A stretch of 64,000 nt of DNA from an uncultured Lachnospiraceae bacterium (GTDB taxonomy: Bacteria; Bacillota; Clostridia; Lachnospirales; Lachnospiraceae): contig ONHF01000008.1 in NCBI GenBank assembly GCA_900317555.1, forward strand, positions 30,910 to 94,909. The letters run 5' to 3'. Positions 17,679 through 25,960 of this stretch are shown here, in pieces. Both the position numbers and the translations under genes were made by a program. Numbering within the stretch: position 1 is the first letter of the stretch; every line of letters starts with the position of its first letter. Under the pieces are notes generated by a model. It was not told where the DNA came from and ran no database searches. It worked only from the letters and a program-made list of their open reading frames with translations.

Positions 17679-18404
17679 TCAGTTTCCGATAAAATGCGTA
17701 ATGAAAGTCCGCCTGTGGATCGGGCACGGTCCGTATTTACGGAGCGCCGAGATGTGCGCTTTTGTCCCATACCCCTTATGTGCGGCAAAACCATATTCCG
17801 GATACCGGCGGTCGTATTCCTCCATCAGCCGGTCACGGGTCACTTTCGCGAGGATGCTTGCCGCCGCGATCGAAGCGCACCTGGCATCCCCTTTGATGAT
17901 ACCCGTCTGCGGAATATCCAGATCGGGGATCGTCACGGCATCCACGACGAGGACATCCGGAGATACCTTTTCTCCTTGTGCAGTCGTAAGACCGTTTACC
18001 GCTGCCCGCATTGCTTCATAAGTCGCCTGCAGAATATTGATCTCATCGATGCGCTGCGCGTCTACCAGCGCTACATGGAACGCATAGGCTTCTTTTCTGA
18101 TCACATCATACAGCGCATCCCGCTTCTTCGCGGAAAGCTTCTTGGAATCATTCAGATACAGGATGTCCGTATCTTCCGGAAGAATGCAGGCGCCTGCAGC
18201 CACCGGTCCGGCGAGGGGGCCTCTTCCGGCTTCGTCAATGCCGGCGATCAGAAGTGTGCCGCCGCTTGCCAGCTTTCCCGCAAAAAACGAACCGAACTTT
18301 TCATAAACGGCGTTCCGCTCGAAAGCGCGCAGTGCCGCGCTCCGCTCCTTTTCCTGCAATAGCCGGAGTTGTTTTTTCTGTTGTGCCTGTTCCCTTGCCG
18401 TCAT
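17679..18404 (-). CDS. rnhB: Ribonuclease HII
   Basis: A 241-residue type 2 RNase H. The signature [20 protein letters not shown] supplies the first Asp and Glu (about 53-72), [16 protein letters not shown] holds the conserved SKKLS, and VVDAVTIP plus [12 protein letters not shown] complete the active site. It cleaves RNA in RNA-DNA hybrids and removes misincorporated ribonucleotides. The ~45-residue basic N-terminal extension is common in Firmicutes. Sits between lepB (10 bp) and yraN in the same direction. Confidence 0.96.
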   Translation of the reverse strand: MTAREQAQQKKQLRLLQEKERSAALRAFERNAVYEKFGSFFAGKLASGGTLLIAGIDEAGRGPLAGPVAAGACILPEDTDILYLNDSKKLSAKKRDALYDVIRKEAYAFHVALVDAQRIDEINILQATYEAMRAAVNGLTTAQGEKVSPDVLVVDAVTIPDLDIPQTGIIKGDARCASIAAASILAKVTRDRLMEEYDRRYPEYGFAAHKGYGTKAHISALRKYGPCPIHRRTFITHFIGN

Positions 18405-18414
18405 CGTTTGTCTC

Positions 18415-18954
18415 TCACTGGTGTTTCAGGATTCCAAATCTGGAAAACGGATAAATGCGGAGCCACGCCCTGCCGATAATATCCTTCCGTTTAATATTGC
18501 CGACGTCCGGATATCGGGAATCCTCGCTGACATTGCGGTTGTCTCCAAGGACAAAATACTCATCGTCTCCGAGCGTGATCTCTTCTGCCGCAAGCCCCGG
18601 ATTCACCATCTGCTCCAGACCGTAATGTTCCTCCAGCACCTTTCCGTTTATGTAGATTTTTCCCTGCTCGTCGATACGGACGCGCTCTCCGGGAAGACCG
18701 ATGATCCGTTTGATAAAATAGGTTTTCTCCGCGTACTGATACGGGAAAATAATGATATCGAAGCGCTCCGGATCGCGAAAACGGTAGGTGACTTTATCCG
18801 CGATCAGCTGGTCGCCGTCCTCGAGCGTCGGCACCATCGAAGTGCCGTTTACATCGGTTCTCTGCGCGACAAAATGAATCAGCAGGAAGGACAGCAGAAG
18901 TACGGCCCCGAACCATAGAATATACTGAAAGGCCGCTCTGACAACTTTAGACAT
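18415..18954 (-). CDS. lepB: Signal peptidase I (catalytically intact)
   Basis: A 179-residue type I signal peptidase with one N-terminal membrane segment (about 9-30). Catalytic Ser39 lies in [13 protein letters not shown] and catalytic Lys82 in [28 protein letters not shown] is the conserved box E. It removes signal peptides outside the membrane. It follows rbgA by 7 bp. The paralogue at 19912-20508 lacks both catalytic residues, so this is presumably the working enzyme of the pair. Confidence 0.95.
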   Translation of the reverse strand: MSKVVRAAFQYILWFGAVLLLSFLLIHFVAQRTDVNGTSMVPTLEDGDQLIADKVTYRFRDPERFDIIIFPYQYAEKTYFIKRIIGLPGERVRIDEQGKIYINGKVLEEHYGLEQMVNPGLAAEEITLGDDEYFVLGDNRNVSEDSRYPDVGNIKRKDIIGRAWLRIYPFSRFGILKHQ

Positions 18955-18961
18955 TGATTTC

Positions 18962-19900
18962 TCATTCCTCCGTTTCCGGAATTATTACAGACTGCCCGGG
19001 CAGATCGTCCAGTGTGATCCGTCCGGTTCTGCCGTTCTTGAAATCATCCAGCAGCTGATGCGCGCATCTTTTCAGATCCGGCTCTCCGCCTTTTAAAAGA
19101 TAATTCCGGTTTGCGGCAATCTGCTCCATTACCCGAAGCACCGCCTTCGGATCTTCATAATTATCGTTTTCCTCCGGCAGCAGCGGATATGCGGCACTCC
19201 CGTATCTGTCCGGAATGACCTGCGGATAGCGTTCTCTTAAAAAGCGCAGGAGCCGCATCGAAAGTTCCTGTTCATCGAGGATTTCCTCCCGGATAGAACC
19301 GGTCAGCGCCAGCCGCAGTCCCACATTTGCATCCTCAAACTTCGGCCACAGGATGCCAGGCGTGTCCAGAAGCTCCAGCGTGAAGAACGCTCCGCCGCCG
19401 GTTCCAAGCTTCATGGAAACCCATTGTTTGCCCTTTGTGACGCCCGGCTTGTTTCCGGTCTTTGCACGTGCCTGCCCGGCAATCGAATTGATCAACGTAG
19501 ATTTGCCGACATTCGGAATGCCGCAGACCATTGCCCGGACCGGACGGTTTTTGATGCCCCTTTTCAGGTCCTTTTCTCTCTTTGCCTTGGAAGCCTTCTG
19601 TACGGCATTTCTGATGATCGAAGCGCTCTGCCTGTCTCTCGAATCAACAGGCGCAACGGTGAATCCCTGCTGCTCATAATACTGTGTGAATATTCCGGTT
19701 GCCTTGCGGTCCGCAAGATCCGCTTTGCTCATGACAAGGATTCTGCCTTTTCCCTCACATAGCGCGTCAATATCCGGATTTCTTGATGAAACCGGTATTC
19801 TCGCGTCTACAATTTCGATGACAAGGTCGACCAGCCGGATATTCTCCTGCATCATCCGTTTCGCTTTGGTCATATGCCCCGGGTACCACTGATAATCCAT
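18962..19900 (-). CDS. rbgA: Ribosome biogenesis GTPase RbgA (YlqF)
   Basis: A 312-residue circularly permuted GTPase. The G motifs occur in the order G4 (MSKADLADR), G1 ([12 protein letters not shown], about 127-138), G3 (LLDTPGILWP). It begins MDYQWYPGHMTKAKRMM, typical of YlqF, and ends in an RNA-binding helical domain. It acts late in 50S assembly. Operon position between the two lepB genes matches the common Firmicutes rplS-lepB-rbgA-rnhB order. Confidence 0.96.
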   Translation of the reverse strand: MDYQWYPGHMTKAKRMMQENIRLVDLVIEIVDARIPVSSRNPDIDALCEGKGRILVMSKADLADRKATGIFTQYYEQQGFTVAPVDSRDRQSASIIRNAVQKASKAKREKDLKRGIKNRPVRAMVCGIPNVGKSTLINSIAGQARAKTGNKPGVTKGKQWVSMKLGTGGGAFFTLELLDTPGILWPKFEDANVGLRLALTGSIREEILDEQELSMRLLRFLRERYPQVIPDRYGSAAYPLLPEENDNYEDPKAVLRVMEQIAANRNYLLKGGEPDLKRCAHQLLDDFKNGRTGRITLDDLPGQSVIIPETEE

Positions 19901-19911
19901 AGATCCGTCCT

Positions 19912-20508
19912 TTAATGTATAAAATGAAGGGAACCGCCGTGGCCGGGAAGTGCAAGCCAGGCGCTCCCCGTTATATCCGTTTCCCGGACAACGCCAATGC
20001 CCGCGCTTCTGGAGTCTTCACTTTCTCCCGGATGATCTCCGAGGACAAAATACTCATTATCCCCGAGCGTAATCAGAGAAGCCGCGATTCCGGCATCTTC
20101 TATTGTACCATAGGCAGAAGATCCTGCCGCCGGAATCCCGTTTACAAGAAGCTTTCCGTCCAGTATGCGGACCGTGTCCCCCGGGCCGGCCGCGACTCTT
20201 CGGATATAGGCCTGCGTCTGTTTGTTTCCACCCGGATAAAAGACGACAACATCCCCCGCTTCCGGTGATTTCATCCTGTAGGCAAGTTTATTGACGAATA
20301 CGTTCTGGCCGGAGACAATGCCGCTCTCCATTCCCTTTCCCTTCATCACGACCCTCTGCCCGAACGCACGGACAAGGACGATCGCAAAAAAGACGGCGAG
20401 CACCGTATACAGCACCCACTCGATGATTTCATGCACAAGACGCATGCTGATGAGAGGCGTCTTATCTTCATAAAATCCGAGCCCGGAAGTGTGTCTTGTT
20501 TTTCTCAT
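19912..20508 (-). CDS. Signal peptidase I-like protein lacking catalytic Ser and Lys
   Basis: A 198-residue S26 (LepB) family protein: one membrane helix (about 26-48), FVNKLAYRMKSPEAGDVVVF, and an intact box E (GDHPGESEDSRSAG). The catalytic Ser position of GxSMxPT reads KGKGMESG (Gly59), and the catalytic Lys of IKRVxGxPGD reads IRRVAAGPGD (Arg103). On these grounds it should be inactive as a Ser-Lys protease. The start is uncertain: the only longer ATG (20541) lies inside the rplS terminator, so 20508 is used although its SD is weak. It has no separate promoter that can be seen. Confidence 0.85.
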   Translation of the reverse strand: MRKTRHTSGLGFYEDKTPLISMRLVHEIIEWVLYTVLAVFFAIVLVRAFGQRVVMKGKGMESGIVSGQNVFVNKLAYRMKSPEAGDVVVFYPGGNKQTQAYIRRVAAGPGDTVRILDGKLLVNGIPAAGSSAYGTIEDAGIAASLITLGDNEYFVLGDHPGESEDSRSAGIGVVRETDITGSAWLALPGHGGSLHFIH

Positions 20509-20521
20509 CTCATTTTTACCA

Positions 20522-20552
20522 TAAAAAAGAAAGCCGCACATCCGTGCGGCTT
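20522..20552 (-). terminator. Terminator after rplS
   Basis: On the minus strand AAGCCGCAC / GTGCGGCTT (9 bp, 4-nt loop GGAT) is followed by TCTTTTTTAT. It ends 14 bp before the presumed lepB2 ATG, so downstream genes need read-through. Confidence 0.85.
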
Positions 20553-20571
20553 ACAGCGTTGCGAGCAAAAA

Positions 20572-20922
20572 TTACTTTGTGATGTTCATCCGCTCCTTAA
20601 CCTTAGCCTTCTTGCCGCTAAGCTGACGCAGATAGTTCAGTTTCGCTCTTCTGACTTTACCATGTCTTACAACTTCTACCTTCTCTACATTCGGAGAATA
20701 CAGAGGCCATGTCTTCTCGACACCGATGCCGCTGGACTCCTTTCTTACAGTGAAGGTCGTGCGAACGCCGCCGCCCTGAATCTTTAAAACGGTGCCTTCA
20801 AAAACCTGGGTTCTTGAATGATCGCCTTCAACGATTCTGTTGTAGACACGTACTGTGTCGCCTGTGTTGAACTTGGAAACTTCTCTCTTCTGGGAAGCTT
20901 CGATTTCACTGATGATGCTCAT
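20572..20922 (-). CDS. rplS: 50S ribosomal protein L19
   Basis: A 116-residue protein of normal L19 length ([40 protein letters not shown], then a basic C-terminus [20 protein letters not shown]). It lies at the 30S-50S interface. Strong AAAGGAG. It has its own promoter (21051-21079) and a structured leader (20964-21025), and is followed by a strong terminator. Confidence 0.98.
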   Translation of the reverse strand: MSIISEIEASQKREVSKFNTGDTVRVYNRIVEGDHSRTQVFEGTVLKIQGGGVRTTFTVRKESSGIGVEKTWPLYSPNVEKVEVVRHGKVRRAKLNYLRQLSGKKAKVKERMNITK

Positions 20923-20963
20923 ATAATCTCCTTTTTCCGGGACATTCTTACGGTTTAAATATA

Positions 20964-21025
20964 CCTGCGGCCATCGGGCCTCTCAGGCTGCCGCCCGTTC
21001 ATTTCCGGCAGCAATACCGCAGAGG
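20964..21025 (-). promoter_or_regulatory. Structured rplS leader, candidate L19 autoregulatory element
   Basis: The ~120-nt rplS leader folds as an outer stem (CTGCGG / CCGCAG) enclosing two hairpins: GCTGCC / GGCAGC and GGCC-CGAT-GGCC. Firmicutes are known to have an L19 leader RNA family; assignment here is by position and shape only. Confidence 0.5.
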
Positions 21026-21050
21026 ACTGTCTCCTTTACGCAACGAGAAT

Positions 21051-21079
21051 AATTTATCATATTGAAACAGTGAATGCAA
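21051..21079 (-). promoter_or_regulatory. Promoter for rplS
   Basis: On the minus strand: TTGCAT (21074-21079), 17-bp spacer, TAAATT (21051-21056), just after the trmD stop. Confidence 0.6.
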
Positions 21080-21085
21080 GTGGAT

Positions 21086-21820
21086 TCACTGCTCCCTTTT
21101 TCTCCGTTTTTTCGGGGAAACCGGCGGATGCTCTTTCCTGTACGCTTCATACAACTCCGGGCGCCGGATTCTTGTCCGTTCGAGTGACTGCGCAAGTCTC
21201 CACTGATCTACCTTCGCGTGATCGCCGGACAGCAGGATCTGCGGAACCTCCCGGCCATGCCATACGGGCGGCCTTGAATACTGCGGATACTCCAGAAGAC
21301 CGTTCATGAAAGAATCCGTCTCCGGTGAATCCTCGTTGTGCAGAACTCCCGGTATCAGTCTTGAAACTGCGTCCACGACCATCATGGCAGGAAGTTCTCC
21401 GCCGGTCAGTACGAAGTCGCCGATCGAAACCTGATCTGTCACGATTTCGTCAAGGACCCTCTCATCGATTCCCTCATAGTGGCCGCACAAAAGGATCAGG
21501 TCTTCTTCCTTCGCAAATTCCTGCGCTGTCTTCTGCGTAAAAACCGAGCCGGCCGGCGTCATATACACAACCCGGGCAGGCTTTTCCAGCCGCTGCGCGA
21601 TTGATTTCCACGCGTCATAGACCGGCTGCGCCTGCATCAGCATGCCCGCGCCGCCGCCATAGGTGTAATCATCCACCCGGTTATGCTTGTTCTGCGTGTA
21701 ATCCCGGATATTGACAGCTTCCACGCTGATCTGTCCGTTCTTCATAGCCCTTGCCAGAATACTGGTATTGAGCCCTTGCAGAACCATCTCCGGGAACAGG
21801 GTAAGTATGTGAAATCTCAT
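21086..21820 (-). CDS. trmD: tRNA (guanine-37-N1)-methyltransferase
   Basis: A 244-residue SPOUT methyltransferase. It begins MRFHILTLFPEMV, has YTYGGGAGMLMQ, the trefoil-knot SAM-binding LLCGHYEGIDERV, and SIGDFVLTGGELPAMMVVDA. It methylates G37 next to the anticodon to prevent frameshifting. The ATG overlaps the rimM stop (ATGA), so the two are translationally coupled, as is usual in the rpsP-rimM-trmD-rplS operon. Confidence 0.97.
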   Translation of the reverse strand: MRFHILTLFPEMVLQGLNTSILARAMKNGQISVEAVNIRDYTQNKHNRVDDYTYGGGAGMLMQAQPVYDAWKSIAQRLEKPARVVYMTPAGSVFTQKTAQEFAKEEDLILLCGHYEGIDERVLDEIVTDQVSIGDFVLTGGELPAMMVVDAVSRLIPGVLHNEDSPETDSFMNGLLEYPQYSRPPVWHGREVPQILLSGDHAKVDQWRLAQSLERTRIRRPELYEAYRKEHPPVSPKKRRKREQ

Positions 21821-22335
21821 TGCTGCAAATCCATAAGGCCGGGCAGCAGGTGTACAAGAATACGTCCCTCCTCCGGCTTTGTCTCGAGAATACAGTCTCG
21901 GATTGCCGGGATCAGAACTTCGCGGCCGTCGTCCGTCGTTACACAGTAGACATCGTTCGCGCCGGTTCTTAACACATCGGTCAGGCTGCCAAGGCGCTTC
22001 CCGTCATCCGTGAGAACGGAAAGGCCGATCAGATCCGGTATATAATACATGCCTTCCGGAAGCGGCGCAGCATCCTTTCTGTCAATCCACAGCTGCGCTC
22101 CGCGCAGAAGCCTCGCGGCATCCATATCCTCGATGCCGTCAAGGTGCAGAATCACGAATTTTCCGGAAAACCGCACGCCGCTGATCCTGACAGGTTTCTG
22201 CATTTGTCCTTCGTAAAGATACACATTTTTGTATTTTTTAAAACGGGAAGGATCGTCCGTAACCGGAAACACCTTCACATCCCCGCGCACACCATGTGTA
22301 CCGGCAATCACGCCGACCTGAAAACGCTCCGTCAT
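21817..22335 (-). CDS. rimM: 16S rRNA processing protein RimM
   Basis: A 172-residue protein: N-terminal RimM domain (FQVGVIAGTHGVRGDVKVFP) and C-terminal PRC-barrel (IPDLIGLSVLTDDGKRLGSL, ending ETKPEEGRILVHLLPGLMDL). It binds S19 and assists 30S head maturation. The ATG at 22335, with AGGAG upstream and overlapping the khpA stop, was chosen over a longer in-frame ATG at 22443 that runs through khpA. Confidence 0.96.
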   Translation of the reverse strand: MTERFQVGVIAGTHGVRGDVKVFPVTDDPSRFKKYKNVYLYEGQMQKPVRISGVRFSGKFVILHLDGIEDMDAARLLRGAQLWIDRKDAAPLPEGMYYIPDLIGLSVLTDDGKRLGSLTDVLRTGANDVYCVTTDDGREVLIPAIRDCILETKPEEGRILVHLLPGLMDLQQ

Positions 22336-22336
22336 T

Positions 22337-22642
22337 TCACTCCTGTGTAACAGCTGCTCCGGATTCTCCCTCTGAAGGAACCTCCGTCTGCGCAGCCTCC
22401 GTCCCGCCGCCTTCGGATTCGATATTGACGTCCACAATAACATTGTCCTTTGTCGCGGCAGCCTTTACAACAGCACGGATCGCCTTGGCGATTCTTCCCT
22501 GTTTGCCGATGACTTTTCCCATATCGGAAGGAGCGACCGTAAGATCCACACGGATCACTCTTCCCTCCACTGTTTCGGTGACGACAACTTCATCCGGACG
22601 CGATACGAGAGCTTTCGCAATTACTTCTACCAATTCCTTCAT
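22337..22642 (-). CDS. khpA: KH-domain RNA-binding protein KhpA
   Basis: A 101-residue KH protein. It begins MKELVEVIAKALVSRPDEVV and has the GxxG loop IGKQGRIAKAIR at about 46-57. The last ~25 residues are acidic and low-complexity (EGGGTEAAQTEVPSEG), longer than the ~75-80 residues typical of KhpA. It pairs with KhpB/Jag in other Firmicutes to bind many transcripts. The ATG at 22642 has GGGAGA upstream. Position between rpsP and rimM is the standard one. Confidence 0.94.
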   Translation of the reverse strand: MKELVEVIAKALVSRPDEVVVTETVEGRVIRVDLTVAPSDMGKVIGKQGRIAKAIRAVVKAAATKDNVIVDVNIESEGGGTEAAQTEVPSEGESGAAVTQE

Positions 22643-22691
22643 GAAATTATCTCCCAAACAAAAAATGATTCAGCCGCGGATGCCGTGCCGT

Positions 22692-22934
22692 TCAGTTCTG
22701 CTTGGCAGCGTACTTCATGAGCTTCTTAACTACGGTCGTAGGCTGAGCTCCCTTCGCGATCCACGCGTTCACCTTCTCGAGGTCCATGCGGATTGTAGCG
22801 GGATTTGTGTTCGGATCATAAAAGCCGACCTCGTCAATTGCCTCTCCGTTACGGGGCTTGGAGGACTCCTGTACTACAACACGGTAAACCGCGAGCTTCT
22901 TCTGTCCGTTTCTTGCAAGTCTGATCTTAACCAT
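22692..22934 (-). CDS. rpsP: 30S ribosomal protein S16
   Basis: An 80-residue S16 (MVKIRLARNGQKKLAVYRVV, VGFYDPNTNPATIRMDLEKV, WIAKGAQPTTVVKKLMKYAA). It binds 16S rRNA early in assembly. AAGGAG SD. Part of the ylxM-ffh-rpsP-khpA-rimM-trmD operon. Confidence 0.98.
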   Translation of the reverse strand: MVKIRLARNGQKKLAVYRVVVQESSKPRNGEAIDEVGFYDPNTNPATIRMDLEKVNAWIAKGAQPTTVVKKLMKYAAKQN

Positions 22935-23005
22935 TGTCTTTCTCCTTATCTTTCGTTGATCGTAATAATATATTTCAGAACGGGATATTCCCGGTTTCTG
23001 CGTTA

Positions 23006-24397
23006 TCAGAACGGAAAGCCGCCGCGCCTTCCGAACCCCTGAAAGCCGCTCATGCCGCCGAAAGGATTCCCATGGCGTTTTCTGCCTGTCAGGCCGGGCA
23101 TTTTCTTCACCATCTCCTGCATCTGCCGGAACTGCTTCAAAAAGCGGTTGACATCTGCAATATCATTGCCGGAGCCCCTGGCAATGCGGAACTTCCGCTG
23201 CGGGGTCAGGAGCTTGGGATTGGCACGCTCCGCGGGCGTCATCGAAAGGACAATTGCCTCAATCCTCGCGAGCTTTTTCTCGTCGACAGCTCCTTCGAGC
23301 TCGTCTTTACTGATACCAAGACCCGGCATCATGGACAGAATGCTGCTCATGCCGCCGAGTTTGCGCATCTGCTTCATGGTATCCAGATAATCGTTGAAAT
23401 CAAACCGGCCCTTTTTGAGCCTGTCTGTCATCTCTTTATTCTTTTTCTCGTCCTCTTCGGTCTGAACTTCCTGCGCCTTTTCAATCAAGGTTAAGACATC
23501 GCCCATGCCGAGAATTCTCGACGCCATGCGGTCCGGATGAAACTGCTCGAGATCCGCCATCTTCTCGCCCATACCAACGAAAAGAATCGGTTTTCCGGTC
23601 ACGGCTTTTACGGAAAGCGCCGCGCCGCCTCTGGTATCGCCGTCCATCTTGGAAAGGATCACCCCGTCGATTCCGACCTTCTCATCGAAAGTCTTCGCGA
23701 CGTTTACGGCTTCCTGGCCGGTCATCGCGTCAACCACGAGGAGCGACTGCGTAACATCTACGGTCCTGCGGATCTCCTGCAGCTCCCGCATCATGTCTTC
23801 GTCGATCTGAAGGCGCCCTGCCGTATCCAGAAGCACGACATTTCTATTGCTCTTTTCCGCGTAGGAAACCGCTTCCTTCGCGATTTCGCAGGGATCTTTG
23901 GAACCTTCCAGCGTAAAAACAGGCACGCCGGCCTTCTCGCCGTTCACCTGCAGCTGCCGGATTGCGCCGGGCCTGTAGACATCCAGCGCAGCCAGAAGAG
24001 GCCGTTTGCCCTTTAAGGTAAGCTTCGCCGCAAGCTTGGCCGCGGTTGTTGTCTTACCGGAGCCCTGCAGTCCGCACATCATGATCACCGTGATATCGCC
24101 GCCCTGCGCAAAGGATAGTTCTGTCGTCGCAGGGCCCATGAGTCTGATCATTTCCTCATTGACGATCTTGATCACCTGCTGCGCGGGATTCAGCCCGTTC
24201 ATGACATCACTGCCCACCGCTCTTTGCGAGACGGTGTTCACGAACTGCTTGACGACCTTGAAATTAACGTCGGCTTCCAGAAGCGCCATCTTGACTTCCT
24301 TCATCGCCTGCGTTACATCGCTTTCGGAGAGCTTTCCCTTTCCGGAAAGCTTGCGGAAGACATTACTGAGTTTTTCGGACAGGCTTTCGAATGCCAT
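23006..24397 (-). CDS. ffh: Signal recognition particle protein Ffh
   Basis: A 463-residue SRP54 GTPase: N domain (MAFESLSEKLSNVFRKLSGK), G domain with GLQGSGKTTTAAKLA (about 110-124), DTAGRLQIDEDMM, SKMDGDTRGGAALS, and a methionine-rich M domain (FLKQFRQMQEMVKKMPGLTG) ending in a glycine-rich tail. It binds signal peptides with 4.5S RNA and docks on FtsY. The 4.5S RNA gene was not found in this window. Preceded by ylxM at 3 bp. Confidence 0.98.
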   Translation of the reverse strand: MAFESLSEKLSNVFRKLSGKGKLSESDVTQAMKEVKMALLEADVNFKVVKQFVNTVSQRAVGSDVMNGLNPAQQVIKIVNEEMIRLMGPATTELSFAQGGDITVIMMCGLQGSGKTTTAAKLAAKLTLKGKRPLLAALDVYRPGAIRQLQVNGEKAGVPVFTLEGSKDPCEIAKEAVSYAEKSNRNVVLLDTAGRLQIDEDMMRELQEIRRTVDVTQSLLVVDAMTGQEAVNVAKTFDEKVGIDGVILSKMDGDTRGGAALSVKAVTGKPILFVGMGEKMADLEQFHPDRMASRILGMGDVLTLIEKAQEVQTEEDEKKNKEMTDRLKKGRFDFNDYLDTMKQMRKLGGMSSILSMMPGLGISKDELEGAVDEKKLARIEAIVLSMTPAERANPKLLTPQRKFRIARGSGNDIADVNRFLKQFRQMQEMVKKMPGLTGRKRHGNPFGGMSGFQGFGRRGGFPF

Positions 24398-24400
24398 GGC

Positions 24401-24730
24401 TTATAATTCCTTCTTAATAACCGATACTGCGGAAACAACTTCCTCCGGTGTTACACTGCCGTCCCGTGCCGCTTTTTCAAGTCCGTCACAGACGCTGCGG
24501 ATCCGCCGGAACCTTGCAATCAGAGAAAGCTTCTGCTCGTACTCCTGCATCTGCTGCGTAGCACGCCGCAGCAGATCCGAGACAGCCTGCTTGCTGATCT
24601 TATGCTCCTGTGCAATCTCATTCAGTGAAAGATCATGATAAACCGCATCCTCATAGATTTTCTGCTGATGCGGTGTCAGAAGACTTCCGTAGAAATCATA
24701 CAGGATTCCGTTTTCGACAATTTTATCCAT
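24401..24730 (-). CDS. ylxM: YlxM/p13 family helix-turn-helix protein
   Basis: A 109-residue UPF0122 protein with a sigma-region-4-like HTH (LTPHQQKIYEDAVYHDLSLN, EIAQEHKISKQAVSDLLRRA). It is always next to ffh in Firmicutes and is thought to modulate the SRP pathway. The ATG at 24730 is 21 bp after the -10 box. The longer in-frame ORF start (24772) lies upstream of the -10 and cannot be on the transcript, which settles the start. Confidence 0.92.
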   Translation of the reverse strand: MDKIVENGILYDFYGSLLTPHQQKIYEDAVYHDLSLNEIAQEHKISKQAVSDLLRRATQQMQEYEQKLSLIARFRRIRSVCDGLEKAARDGSVTPEEVVSAVSVIKKEL

Positions 24731-24740
24731 TTTCCGAACC

Positions 24741-24782
24741 CACTTGACCCATTTTACAAGCGCGGCCGGCATGTGTCAAGTG
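24741..24782. repeat. 8-bp inverted repeat bracketing the ffh promoter
   Basis: CACTTGAC (24741-24748) and GTCAAGTG (24775-24782) are exact inverse complements, one over the -35 and one over the transcription start region. A third copy of CTTGACCC lies at 24789-24796. This is operator-like; no regulator is identified. Confidence 0.6.
24751..24779 (-). promoter_or_regulatory. Strong promoter for the ylxM-ffh-rpsP operon
   Basis: On the minus strand: TTGACA (24774-24779), exact 17-bp spacer, TAAAAT (24751-24756). Confidence 0.88.
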
Positions 24783-24832
24783 TTTTTTCTTGACCCCTGC
24801 ACGGGGATTGTATGCTGCCGCCCCGTCCTCTA

Positions 24833-25942
24833 TCATCTGCGTAAAACAGTAGCGTCAAGTGAAACATTCCCCTTGATTCCCTGCACCTGTCCGGTTGTAC
24901 TGTACTGCCACATCGAGAACCTGTACGGGAAATACAGATTCCCGTCGTAGCTTGCGATCCATTTACTGTAACCTTCAAGCTTGTCAATATCGACCCGCAT
25001 AATCATCTGCGCGAGATTTCCGTAAACCAGCGTTCTGTATCCCGACTCCGCAGCGGCATCGCAGAAATCCAGCACCGCCTGCGTGCGCTCTGACTTTTTG
25101 AGGCGCGGTTTTGCCTCCTCCCCGTCTTCGTTTTCCAGTTCCGTCATCATAACCGCAACCGGATACGAAATCTGCGATTTATAATCTTCCAGGACAGAAG
25201 CAAGGTATTCCGCGTCTTCCCTGCCTTCCTTTGCGCCCGTTACCGGTGTCTCAAAATAAACACCGACATTGATTCCCGCTTTTGCAGCGCCCCTTATGTT
25301 GGCATCCAGCCGCCTGTCTGTATAAAGCACTCCGTTCTGATCACGGCCCGCCGCGCGGATCATTGCGAAGCTGATGCCGCCTTCCGCAGCCGCCGGCCAG
25401 TCGATTTCTCCGTTTTCGGAAGAAATGTCGACGCCTCTCGTTATGGATACGTCCTCGTCGTCGCCGACATACTGCAGCACGCCAGCCTCGTCGGTTTTAA
25501 AATCCGACGAACGGAAGCCGTTCGCGGCAAGCCCTGACAGCACCGGATAAAAATAATACCGTCCTTCGCTGACAACAACGATATCATCCGGGAAAATACC
25601 GCGCAGCATTGCCGCCGTACTGTTTCCGGATTCGAGTGAAGACTGAATCTGCATCAGAATCTCGCTCCTCGTCTGACTTGCAGCCTGCACCTTTGCGCCC
25701 GCCACGCGGCTTTCCAGCTCGTCCGCGGTATAAAGCGTCTTGTCCTTGCCTTCGATGGCCGCGATCTGCTTTTTCACGTCGGAAAGGTCTCTGGACGCTT
25801 TTCTGTAACGCAGCAGCATGAAAAAGCAGGCGCAGAGCGCCGCAAGCGTCATAAGACAGAGTATGATCACATTGATCAGATATAAAGTTCTATCCCTGTT
25901 CGGGTTGCCGTTGTCCTTCCGGCCGGAGGCGTTTGTTTTCAC
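24833..25942 (-). CDS. Membrane-anchored GH25 lysozyme-like protein, altered catalytic motif
   Basis: A 369-residue protein: cytoplasmic basic N-terminus, one membrane helix (about 19-44), a coiled-coil/linker region (50-165), then a GH25 barrel. The first conserved Asp is present (GVDISSENGEIDW, D172), as are FAMIRAAGRD and GINVGVYFETP. The strand that normally reads PVxxDxE (catalytic Asp/Glu) is YPVAVMMTELE (260-270), lacking the Asp, so muramidase activity is doubtful. Start is GTG at 25942 with AAGGAG 12 bases upstream. It is inserted between ftsY and the ylxM promoter, an unusual place. Confidence 0.8.
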   Translation of the reverse strand: MKTNASGRKDNGNPNRDRTLYLINVIILCLMTLAALCACFFMLLRYRKASRDLSDVKKQIAAIEGKDKTLYTADELESRVAGAKVQAASQTRSEILMQIQSSLESGNSTAAMLRGIFPDDIVVVSEGRYYFYPVLSGLAANGFRSSDFKTDEAGVLQYVGDDEDVSITRGVDISSENGEIDWPAAAEGGISFAMIRAAGRDQNGVLYTDRRLDANIRGAAKAGINVGVYFETPVTGAKEGREDAEYLASVLEDYKSQISYPVAVMMTELENEDGEEAKPRLKKSERTQAVLDFCDAAAESGYRTLVYGNLAQMIMRVDIDKLEGYSKWIASYDGNLYFPYRFSMWQYSTTGQVQGIKGNVSLDATVLRR

Positions 25943-25960
25943 GCTTGCAAGTTACTCCTT

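Noticed and set aside
20509-20541. ATG at 20541 as start of the signal peptidase-like gene
   Set aside because: It lies within the loop and stem of the rplS terminator and has no SD.
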